Positions 46,548-58,500 of a DNA stretch of 64,000 bases are shown here, in pieces (position 1 is the first letter of the stretch; each line of letters begins with the position of its first letter). This DNA is from Sclerurus mexicanus (Eukaryota > Chordata > Aves > Passeriformes > Furnariidae). A model generated the notes under the pieces. The model saw only the letters and a list, made by a program, of their open reading frames with translations. It was not told where the DNA came from and ran no database searches. Both the position numbers and the translations under genes were made by a program. The DNA is taken from contig VWZF01007162.1 of assembly GCA_013396755.1 (NCBI GenBank), positions 62,001 through 126,000 on the forward strand. Direction: 5' to 3'.

Positions 46548-49500
46548 GTGAGGCTGCGGGAGACGGGACAGGGGCACGGGCCGCCGAGGGCCGGCGGCGC
46601 GGGGCTTCTGCTTCTCCGTGGGGTTTTTTTTTGTTTCTATTCCCCCCCGCCTCTGTGTTATTGCCCTTTCCCCGCAGTGTCCCCTTGCAGCAGCGCTCGC
46701 CCCCACAGGTGGCCGGGCTGGGCCCTCCCGCCGCCGAGCCCGGCAGCCCAAACCTGCAGCAGCCCCCAAGGACGTGTGTGCTGCCTTGGCCACGGCTTCC
46801 CTTTTGTGTGTTTAATATACTGACGTATCCTGCGCCTGTCCGGCTTTGTATTTATTGTGCTGCTTTTTTTTAAATTCCATTTTATTTCTGACAGGAAAGA
46901 GGAAGAGCTCGATTCGAAAGATGCCATCATACTGCATCAGTTTTCGAGGCCTAGGAATGGTGTTCCGAGTTTATCTCCATTCTGTCTGAAAATGGAAACG
47001 TACTTGAGGATGGCTGATTTACCCTACCAGGTAAATGGTGCAGGTTGTCTTTGCATTGCAGCTCACTGTAATTACATGAAATGGCACACAGGCATCCTGT
47101 CTCTCTTCACCCCACTCTGTCTCACCCAGGGAGATGTAAACATACACCTACAACTAGGTGGGTACACCAATACTTTTACATCTCCAGTTAGATATGGTGT
47201 ATAACATTTAAAGATGTGAGTTGAATAAGATTGGCCTGGAGCAGCTGTAGATTTAACTGGCAAAGCTAAATGAATGTTAACTTGGCTGGAAATGCTGAAG
47301 TGGGAGAGTGGTTTGAAGTTTCTATAACACTAAGTATTACCCCAAAACTAAAGTGTAACATTATGTGATCTTTGAATTTCACCATGCTAAAGACATCAAA
47401 ATTAAACAGCTACAGCTTATTTTCCTGGAGGGTTTCTCTCTGGAGTTCTCCTGGGAAGAAGTGCTTGCCTTTTGCTTCACCTCCTTTGACTGGTGCTTCC
47501 TCCATAGTGAAGTGAGATAGGATTGCTTTTAGAGGTCACGAATACCGCTCCTTAGTTGTGGTTGGGTGCTTCCCATGCCATCTTCTCACAGGGGATGAAG
47601 CCCGGGCTACTCCAGTGAATGAAAGCTATGAGAGCAGAAACTTGAATCTCCCAGTCTACACTCAGCCAAGTCACTTCTTACTTCTGCATACCAGGGTGTT
47701 AGGAAGAATGCTTTGTTTGTGTCCAGTGTTGTACAGAAGAAAACCAACCCTATTGCAACTTTTTTTTTAACACATTTGTTGTTGATATTCAGCTTCATGT
47801 ATGGTTAAATTCCTTTATGTCAGAAGTGAAAGAAAATCCAATTAGTATATTTTGCTTAACTCTTTATAAAAAGCCTGAGTTTAATGTTCATTGTATTATA
47901 ATTTAATGATACTTGAAACAGATACTTTGGGTTACTAAAAAGGAAGATTTCCATCCTGTGAGATGTACTTTCCTCCTTTAGGTTTACAGAACTTGCAAGA
48001 TACTAAAATTTGAACATGCAGGTGAAGCAGGAGGACTTTGTGCACATTGCTTCTCTAGTCAGAGCAATTTGGGTAGAAATTGCACGTTTGAAGGAAGATA
48101 ATATTGGTGAGATCTGTTTTCTTTGTAATGACAGTTGATGCAGTTTAAAGGTTTGTGATGGTCAAGGTTGCTCCAGGGGAGAGTAGTTGAAGAACGCTGC
48201 AGTATAAAAAATGGTTGTGACAAGACTCGGTCACTTACTTCTAAAATGTAACACTGTGCATTTGTGTGATTCAGGATGGAGCTGTGTAGGGGAGCTCATG
48301 CTGGTCAGAAGTGATTCACTCAACTCGTCAGAGAGAGAGGAATTTCCAGAGAGTTATTCTTCCCTCTTTATTTTCTGGACTGTTTTTTGGTGTTGCATCT
48401 CTCTATCCCTACTCACTAGCTGTGAGTACACTAAACTGGCGTAGGTTAGGAGGACCATCCAAACTGACAGTCTACCTCTACCTTCAGCTGCTTCGTCTTG
48501 TTGCTTCCTTGTCATGCTTTTCTGTGGCAGATCGGGCTGGATTGGAGCTGGCCTAGCTGGAGCCATGGAATTGTAGTTAGTTTGATTTTAACTCATCTTA
48601 GTTCCCCACATGCTCCATGTGCTATGCTGCAGGAACAGGAGTGGGTTTTGTGGGTACTGGGAATGCCGGGCTGATGCTTTTAGCCATGCTGGTTTATGTG
48701 GGCTTAAGGTGTTTCTAGGGCTTTTGAGTTAGTTTTGGTGGAGGTAAGCTTATGAGCTGAGGATGCAGGGGTTTTTTTCTGGAAGAAGGAGATGTTGTTT
48801 CTGTCATTGTGTAGGAGTATGGTGCTGCATTGGGCTCTGGCAGGGGGAGGAAGGTATGGATGCTGCTGTGGGATTGAGCGGGAGGGGAGCAGAAGGTAAT
48901 GCTATTCTTGATTGGAGTTATGAAGGATGCTGTAGGTGACAAAGTCCTGTGATGGCTGGCTGGCAGGCAGCAGGGTTGAGTGTGTGTGAGGGGTATGGTG
49001 GGATCCAGGAGGAAACACCTCACTTCCCTGCATGCTGGCAGGGTGATAGAGAAGCACTGCAGGTGGCAACTGGTCCTGGTGCTCATCTCAGGAGACCTGC
49101 TGTGGTCATCACCCTGCTGGGGAAGGCCTATTTCGAAGGGAGGGTTGTGAAACTGAGTGAGGAAAAGGCAGCAAGGTGGGCAGACTGCTGTTACTTTTTC
49201 AGTTCCTTGTGTTTGTCATAGCGCATTAGGCTGTTGAATAACAAGCTGTGTGTTATGCAGCATGTTTTAATGGCATGTGAAGGTTGGAATACGGTGATAC
49301 ACTCCTACTTTCAGCTGAATTTCTCTAAACAGATGCACTCTTGTAATGTGCATACATTTTGTTGAAGCTGCCTTTCTATGTGTGAGCTCTCCATCAAAAA
49401 TTATTTGGGGAGCCCCACCCTGGCTAGGCTATCACATTGCCTAGCTGTTTCTTCAAAATGTTCGATGTGCTCATAGAGACTTTTTGGTGTTCCTTGATTT

Positions 49501-52500
49501 CCCTTAAGAATATGAGGAGCTGAGCCTTTATGTAATCTGATAAATAATTAGCAAGCAGAAATGTGCTGTTTTCGTGCCAGGTCTGTGAAGATGGTAGCCT
49601 CCTTGGGAAGAGACATGAGTAAAAGTAAAAGCATGAGCAGCAGTAATTGAAAATGTAAACCTAATTTCTTCTGGATAGTACTGTAAAATTACCCCAGAAA
49701 TGCCTTGTGCCATTCTTTTTATAGATTCCTCTATAAATGAGGTTCTGTGGAGCAATTGTTACTGTTGCTTTGCAGGCTGCAGTTCAGTTAATGTACTGTG
49801 AGGTATGAGGTGGTATTTTTTTGGTTTGTTTGTCAATTTTTAACAATACCATAGCTTTTACCTGCTTTGCAGCTGGCACAGTTTTTAAGTGGAAAATGGA
49901 TAAATATTTAATGGCAATTAGTAGCAGCCATAAGGATACTGAGGTTTCAAGCCTAAAAATGCCCGTTTGAGAACAGTAAATACAAGAACAGTGTAACAGA
50001 TTTCTCAAGAAACTAAGGTTTTCTCAGGTCACTGGAAGATGTTTCCTGTTTTGTTTGATAAGCCACATGTAATGAAACATGAAAATATTTTTTTAGGCAA
50101 TGTATTTATATGTATTAAATATATGTGCTTGAAGAAATAGGCAGTTGAATAATAATAGCTTGCTTTTTTCTGTGTTGCAAATGGTAGGGACTACAGTGAT
50201 TGCAAGATGTAGTAAACACATCTTAAGTCCAGTAGCTTCTGCAAAACATCCATGTTTGTGAACAAGAAGGAAATCTCATATTGGAAGGGCTTAACAAAAA
50301 TTAAGCCAGCAATGCTTAGTGCCTTCTAGACACATTGTGTAGTTCCAGAAAAAGTGTACGTTTCTGTAGTGAAGTCATAATGGAAAATTGTGGAAACCTC
50401 TCAGTCTCTGTGCTGGAAGACCCTTTTTGATGAAAGAAAGGTCTTGGAAGGTGGTAGGATTGGGGCAGTGCTTTCCTTTCCATTTCAGATGTTCACCGCT
50501 TGTAGAGTTTCTCCATTGGAAATGATCCCCATGTCATCCACATGTGCAAGTGGGAGGGATTCAGAAGCTTTGTTCACCCATGCAGGGGTGCAGTAGATGA
50601 GACGTTATATAATCCAGTGTCCCTACCATGCTGTTTGTTTGGGCACAAATCCCAGAAGAGGCTAGAGCCAGAAGGTATTGTTTCCCAGCAGTGTTATCTG
50701 TTTGTCTGTTTTCATCCACAAGGAAAGAGTCTCTGGGAATGGCTGCATGATCGTAGTGCATTGCACATCTGCATTTTGAGTGATAACCAGGATGGTGGTG
50801 CTTTCAGACTGAGTGTACGTGTACTGGTATACACTTCCTGCTGCCTTAACCCACCTTAGGTGGAGTCAGGAAGGGTAAATACTTGAGATCCAAACAAATC
50901 AGTCCAGAACTGCAAACCCTAAACATCTAGCAATTAGGAGCAATGTCCTTAAATGCTCCTAATCCAGAAACTGAGTGCAGAGCGTTTATTGTGAGCTTTT
51001 ATGGTTCAGCTTTCTGGGCTAGGAATTTTCATTCACTAAATAACAGGATGCAAGAACGGGAATCACAACAAAGGAAGAAAGTTTTGCCTTGTGTCTCTGC
51101 CTTCAGGTATAAGAGAATTGAAGCCATATGTCTGATTATGTTTTGGCAGCCAGCAATTCCTCTCGTGTTTGTCAGATAAGACATAATTTTGTAATCTCTG
51201 TGCTTCACCTTTTCAGTGGGGAAAATGCGTTGCTGCTTCTGCATGAGAGCTCTGCTGAGTGGGTACACCTCTACTGGTAGTCAGCAGTGCAGCAGTGCTG
51301 TACTGTGTTAGGCTCTTGGAGACCAAGTATGTCTGTGAATGTATGAGATTTCTAAGTTTTGAAGTTGCAGAAGTTAGGTTTCCCTTCTCCTCTGTAAGGG
51401 AATGATATGCCTTTCATATGTGCTTGTGATTATGTGTGTTTTATCGTTGGAGGTAGTGCAGCCATCTGTGTTAGGTATTTAATTTTTTCAAAGTGTTTTT
51501 AACATGAAAAGTGCAGCTCTGTGCAAGAACCAAATTCAGTTGTCAGTCCTGTGATTAAAACGTTTTTAGAATAACAAACCCGATCTTCTGGGAGGTCTAA
51601 GCATCTTCAACCTGTTAAATGATATTACATATTTAAATAATACTACATCACATGGCATCCATCATAAAAGCAGGTAACACCTTGCAGGGCATGAAAATAG
51701 TTTTATCTGAATTGTCACATAGGGTAAAACTGCTCTGATTGAATAGCTACTACTGCTCTAGAGTATTAATTTATAGAAAGTTTGTTGGATAATGTTGGCT
51801 TTAAAAATCATTATTTTCATTTACACTGAACCTGAAGGGTCTCTGTTGCCTGTATATTTATTTGTTTACTTGATTATTTTTTTTTTCTTAGAACTATTTT
51901 GATGGAAAACTTTCCCCTCAAGGGAAAATGCCTTGGATCGAATACAATCACAAGAAAGTGTCTGGCACTGAGTTCATTATTGACTTTTTGGAAGAGAAGC
52001 TTGGAGTGAATTTAAATAAACACCTTGGTCCGCATGAAAGAGCTGTTTCCAGAGCTGTGACAAAAATGGTGGAGGAGCACTTATACTGGTAAGCTTGCAT
52101 GGAGAAGCTGTCTGTGTTCCTGTGCTGTCAGAACTGCCCCTGAGCTCATGCCTGGATGTGAATGCTTATTTTCTCTTGCAGAAAGCTTGGGTACCCAATT
52201 ATTAGTTTTCACAACTCTCTTCATCCTGGAAAACTGCTGCTGCTTTCTGTGTACACTAATATGAGCCAGGGGTGATTCCCCTGAAAAGTTGTTATGCTGT
52301 GTAAGCAAGGTAAAGTCAGGCCCTTTGCCTGCAGCTTTGTGGAAGAAAGCAGCAGTGGGATGTTCCTCCATTCTGTTTAATGTGACCTCCATATAGAAAC
52401 AGCCCTGTTAATAAAGAGCAGAAGATCCAGGTGACTGAATACATTTCTGGCTTGGGGGTGCAGGGGAACAAATCCAGTGTCTGTAGTGAATCTGGAATAT

Positions 52501-55500
52501 TGTGTTCTTACAGTTACTGATCTTAATTGTGTGCGATTACAGTACAGATTATTGTCTTTCCTGTAACACAGGATATTCCTATTTATATGTATTGTTGACT
52601 GTACTGCCAAATGATAGGATACAGTATTAGTCACACTATCTTGAGAAGCTGAAATATGTATATGAATGGAAAACAGAAATGGAACTTTATGCATTTTACT
52701 GACACCTTTGAAAGTAGCACCTGTGATTTCCCCATTTCTTTACATTTCATTTCTTTTAAAGTGTCCTTTCCAGACTGAATTCATAGAAGTATCAGGTGGA
52801 CATGCGTCTTGGATGCTGCCTCAGCAGGCACAAGGCTTTTTCCCAGTAGTTTGCTTTCTAGTATGCATTTAAGCCCTTGCTACACTAAGTTTTGTATTGA
52901 AGTTGCATTGTTTTCTTAAAAATGTTGTGTGATTTTAAACATTTACCTGCTTTTTCTTTCACCTTGTGATTGAAGATGAGCAGCAATATGTGTCCATATA
53001 GTTCTTCAAATAATTTTTAGTGTCTCCTGAGAACAATTTTAGCATTCAGTAGGCAAGTTGAAATGATTTAATTTAGAAATATAATCTTTGCCTTCCAAGA
53101 AGTGTGACTTTCATCAGTTATACTCACCTGCAGTGTCATAGCCTCAAAAACCTGACACAAGCAGACTGCAAATGTAACCCTTTTTTGGTCATTTTTCCAC
53201 CTTCAGTTATTATAGCTGCCAAAGGGAGGATGGAGCCTTTTAGTCCCCTAATGCTTCATCTCCTTGCCATAGTGTCGGTTGTTTCGTAGTCCATAGATTT
53301 ACCTGCTTTAAATGTATTGCTACAGATGACAAGCTTATACTGCTGTTGTGTCTCAATTGCAAAGTGTGCTTTGTTCTGTGAAGCTGTTGTCTTCCATCCA
53401 GGCTCCCTTGGAGCTGACTTGGCACTGCTGGGCATGACATAGGGGAGTGTGGAGTACAGGTATTGCAAATTCAGGCACTGACCCAAGGGAGGTGGCTTCA
53501 GATGGGTGGACAAAGTTACATCAAGTAAGAACAGAAATCTGTGTGCTTGGCTGCGTATCCCTGTTGCCTTTCCTGTCTGGTCACACAGCTGAGTTTTTCC
53601 AAGGCATATGTTTTTGCTGCAGTTTAGTAAAACAACCAATTGTAAGTCTTAACTGCATGTCCCTGCTGTGTGGCTGTAACAGAGGCTTGATATATTTGTG
53701 GGGTTATACCATGCAGGTTCCCTGTACTAGGCAAAGCCTGAGCCATGAGGCATTGCAGTTGTACTGCTATAATTCCTGGATAACAGCTTGGACCAACTTG
53801 TAGTTACACCAAAATAAAACCAGGCTTTTGTGGTGTAGGAGCATGTTTCTCCTTGACAGCATTGTATCTGTGGTTGTGGGATCCCTTCACATCAGTCCCT
53901 GAACCTTCCCACTTCCCACTCCCAGAAGCTTAGGGGTTGTTCATTGTGTCCTGTAGTTCCATGGTGAAGAATTTGTAGCAAAGTGATGCCTATCTGCAGA
54001 ATAAGGTTTATAAAATCAAACCTTCAAAGCAGTGATATAAAATGTGATACATACTGTTTCATTGCCAGCTGCATGCAAAGTAACTTCATCATAAATAAGT
54101 AATACTGCAATACATTTATTGAACAAAGAAGCAAAGTACATCCTGTGGTGTGCTGCCTCTGGATGGAGCTAATCCTGGTGGGTGCTCAGCATTTCCTCCA
54201 GAGATGTTTAGCTTTTGCTGAGGTCATTGCTTATCTTCACAGTTAGTGCCTCTTACAGGTGGAAATGGCTGCTCTGGCTAGAGTTGAGAGCAGTGCAGGG
54301 CTGATGTAAACCTCAGCCTCTGGACACCCTGCTTCCGGCTCAGGCTCTGGCACCTGGCAGAGGTCAGGCAGAAAGACAGCAAGCGAGTGTGCCTATTTTG
54401 TGCTGGGATTAGAGCATATCTCTGAGATGCACTAGACTGATTTTGAGCTGATGCTGAAGCTCCTGCCCCTGGAGAATGCCATAACCATTAGGTTTTTGCT
54501 ATGTTTAAATTGGCAAAAGAAAAAAGCCTGCTGACCTGAATGGGTGTTGGGCCAAGCCAGCAGGGAGGAGATGGAAGTGGAACAATTTTGTGGCTCTTGC
54601 CCCAGGTTCTGGATCCCGTGCAGACCTCTCATCTGCTGTAGGCTTGCTCTGGGTCATCACTGCCTGCAACAACCTGTGGGCCTTCAGAAACCAGTGGGGC
54701 TCCCACAGCCACCTCTGGGGATCTGTTGAGTCTGTGTCTGCAGCACATCCGTGGAATTGGACCTCTGTGTAAGATAGGTCTGTCTCTCACTTTCTCCTGG
54801 AACTGGCATGCTGGGCTCAACGACACTGCTGGGATTCAGGCCAGGCAGCTCGTGATGCCTGGAGGGGTAGCAGTTACTTCGAGATGCTTTCTGTCACTTT
54901 AATCTCAGGAGAGGGATCTTAGGTTGGTGACACTAATGTGCTTAGTGAGAACATAAAAGCCTTGAATATTCAGCTTAACCGGATTAACTCATTAGATTGG
55001 TTTAGATGTGTTGTCAAACACAACTGTGGCCATAAGTGTGTGTGTGTATACATATATATCTATATTTATATATATCCATGCACATATATATTTGACTCAT
55101 TTCTTGCTTTGTCTTTCAAGATGAACCTGTAAACATCATATGTGACTTGAGTGCTTGAAGTACAGGAAAAGCGTGGTATGAGAATACAAATGAATATGAC
55201 TTTGGTCAGTATTCAGACTTGCCATTGTTAAACATAAATTGTGTTTATAATGTAAATATGTTGAAATATATCAAGCTAATTGTAAGCACTGTGTGTCTCC
55301 TACTGCTGACAATGATGAGACTTGAGTGCCAGTGGTGGTGTAAAAGCCAGTTGCTCTGGGAAAGTTGCACAGCAGGTGGGGTTTCTGCTGCTGATTGTGG
55401 AATGAATTTGTTTTAATCCTTTTGTATATCAAGGCAATCTAGTTTGCTCAGGTTCAGATAGGAAAAATAACCACCAGTTCACATTCTTGTGAATGCCTTC

Positions 55501-58500
55501 CCTTTGCCTTGATGCTTAGACAGTTTTGGGATAATCAGGCAAGCTGCTGTTGATGAGTCACTTTCTTCATCTCCTCGCCTGATTTATGTATTGAGGCCAA
55601 AGCAGTTGTTACATTTAGACTTCATATTTATTTCACCCCCACAGCATTGCTCTTTAGTGCATTACTCTTTTATTTATACTCTAAGATTTTTACAGATGTG
55701 TTGGCACAAATGGGAATGTTAGTGTTTCTCCAAATGTTCTGTTCAGGCCAATATTTAAAATAATTATGTCGTCTCATAAATACTAACTGCAGTGTAAAAA
55801 TGTATAGTTAATGTGGTGCTGAAGTAGATTATGTAGACTCCCCAGTTTCAGGCATTTCCTAACTTTTTGTAATGTTGATAATACTCTACTGATGTATTCT
55901 GAGCAGAGTACTCATGAGTGGAATTAAATGCTGAGAAGCATGTTTTGGTAGAAAACACATGTTAATGAACCTTTGAATAGAATTCTTTTAACAAAGTGCT
56001 TGTAAAGCCAGTTTTAAAAGTTTTTTTAACTCTCCCTACATCTGAGCTTACTCTTCCCCTTGCTTTTGTGTACTTAGAACCATAAAATTGTAGAAGTAAA
56101 CTCTCTGATTTTCTGCTTAGCTGCCTTCATTGTCCATGTACATTTGGGATTTGGGACATGTGACAATTCTGATCATTCAGAGTTTCAAGGTAAATAAGGG
56201 AAAGGAAGAGGCAGGCACTGATCTCTTCTCTATGGTGACCAGTGGTAGGAACGGAGGGAATGGCCTGAAGTTGTGTCAGGGAATGTTTAGGCTGAATATT
56301 AGAAAGAGGTTCTTCACCCACAGAGTGGTTGGGCACTGGAACAGGCTCACCAGGGAAGTGGTCACAGCACCAAGCCTGACAGAGTTCAGGAAGGGTTTGA
56401 ACAATACTCTCGAGCACATGGTGACAAACACAGGTCTTATGATTTATGCTTGACAGTTTAGCCTAAGCAGGATTACTTAAATCCTATGCAGTTTTTGGTT
56501 GCTGTCCTGGTTGTTAAACATCTGATCTGGTTTCTGCCTCTTCTGGACCTAAAGACCTTTTTGCCCAGAGCAAGCAAGCTCTAGGGAAATGTATTTTTGC
56601 TTTAAAATATGGGCAGATTAGCTCTGGGAAACCCTGTTGATTCTGTTTTATGAAATTAAAACCATCTTGGACATGTTTGATCATTCTGCAGTGGCAGCTC
56701 ACTGGTATGGTTGGAGTGAGCAGTAGTGGTGGCAAGTCCGTAGGGCCTAGTTAGTCTTGTGCAACTGAGGGGACCTTTAAAAAATGGTGCAGTGAAGTCC
56801 TCTGTCTTCTTTTTCTGTTTTGTTTTGGCTTCTTGTTGCCCTTCCCCAGACCAAGCCTGTTGTCCTAAAGCAACGAAGTTGTATTGCAGAGTTGCTGGAT
56901 GAAGCAGGTCAGGTCCATGCTGGGGAAGGAGGGTCATTGCAGCAAGATAGAGCAGTGCTTTCAGAGAGCAAGTTTTTCTTTGTTTATTCAAGTAATAACT
57001 TGCAGACTGGGAGAAGAACTCATTGAGAGCAGCCCTGTGGGGAAGGACTTGCAGGTTCTGGTGAATGAAAAACTGGATATGAGTCAAAAGTGTGAGATGG
57101 CCAATTGCATCCTGGGCTGCATCAAAAGAGGTCCAGGGAGGTGATTCTTCCCTTCTGCTCTGTGTTTGTGAGACCCCACCTGTGTCCAGCTCTGAAATCC
57201 TCAGCGTAAGAAAGAGGAGGACCTCTTAGAGCAGGTCCAGAGGAGGGCCACAAAGATGATCAGAGTGCTGGAGCACTTCTCCTGTGAAGACAGGCTGAGA
57301 AAGCTGGTGTTGTTCAGGATTGAGAAGGCTTCAGAGAGACCTCGTTATAGCCTTTCAGTACTTAAAGGGAGCCTGGGGAAAAGAGGGAAATGGACTTCTT
57401 ACATGGACGGATAGTGATAGGACAAGGGAGAACAGTTTTGGACTAAGAGAGCAGAGATTTAGATTAGATGTTAGGAAGAGAGTGGTGAGGCCCTGGAGAA
57501 CGTTGCCCAGAGAAGTTGGTGCCTTGTTCCTCAAAGTGCTGAAGGCTCGCTTGGATGGGACCCTGACCAATCTGATCTAGTGGGTAACATCCTTGCCCCT
57601 GGTAGGGGGATTGAATGGAATGAGATGACTTTTAAAGTCCCCTTCAAGCCAAGCGTTCTATGATTCTATGGTATAGGTAGTGTTTGTAATTATTTCCTAG
57701 TGTTCACATCAAGACCAGAGTTTTTGTTCCGATTCAGACCTGTACCTGCCAAAAGGACCTTGTTCTTTGCCAGGCCTGTGACACATGATTACTGCAATGT
57801 TCCGCTCTATAGAGTGCCCTTATGCTTTCAGACCAGTCTTCTTTCCATCCTTCTTAAATCCTGTTTTACCTTTGTTCCTTGAGCAGGAGAGTCTCACACC
57901 AAGTGTTCCAGACAAAGCTGATGCTTTAGCAGTTTTAGTAGCTGTTTACTGCTGTGCTTGTTGGCTTTGTGTTCCTCCTGTATTGCTGGTGCCTGTGCTA
58001 CATCTGGCTCTGTTTCAAACTCTGATGTGCTGAAACCAGCTCAATGACTTGAGTTCATCCAGTCAGTTTGAAAAACAAGGATTGTGCAATACACCCCCAT
58101 TTGAAGAGTGATATTGAAGTGTGTATGTCAGCGGGATGCTTTTGTCATATTAATACAGTGCAAGAAGTTGTAGAGAAACCTGTTGAGGATAAAAGCCATT
58201 AGAAGCACAGGAAGTGCATTTTTGTTCTTCACTGTTTATGCATTTACAGCAAAACTTGTTCATGGCTCACTGTTACTGACTTTAGTGAAACTAGTTTGAG
58301 CAGAAGGCATTGAACTGCAGGGGACAATTTTTAATGGAATTAAAATGCTTTTCACCCATTCTGTTGGGAGCATTTTAAATTTGAGCAGAAAGTGATGTTG
58401 TTTTCAGCTATTACGGCAAATACTCTTCTTTTACCTCATGTTATTAGTAATGCAAGTAAAGAATCTGTAAACTTAAAAATTAGAATATTTTCATTGTGGC

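Larger units (their letters stand above)
45885..46700 (+). promoter_or_regulatory. FAXC: FAXC CpG island and promoter region
   Basis: Dense CpG from the GGGGCACCCGGGGCGC area through exon 1 and into intron 1. It is the expected promoter of FAXC, but it is broken by the N at 46294, so the transcription start and leader cannot be placed. Confidence 0.7.

Noticed and set aside
44358..46823. Long GC-rich frames (up to 284 codons) around the FAXC promoter, both strands
   Set aside because: CpG-island sequence has few stop codons. The frames cross Ns and the real FAXC frame, and none resembles a known protein.
56127..56453. 96- and 107-codon frames on opposite strands
   Set aside because: Both lie on a CR1 fragment.
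57320..57580. 86-codon frame
   Set aside because: Lies in a degraded CR1 element; not an intact reverse-transcriptase frame.
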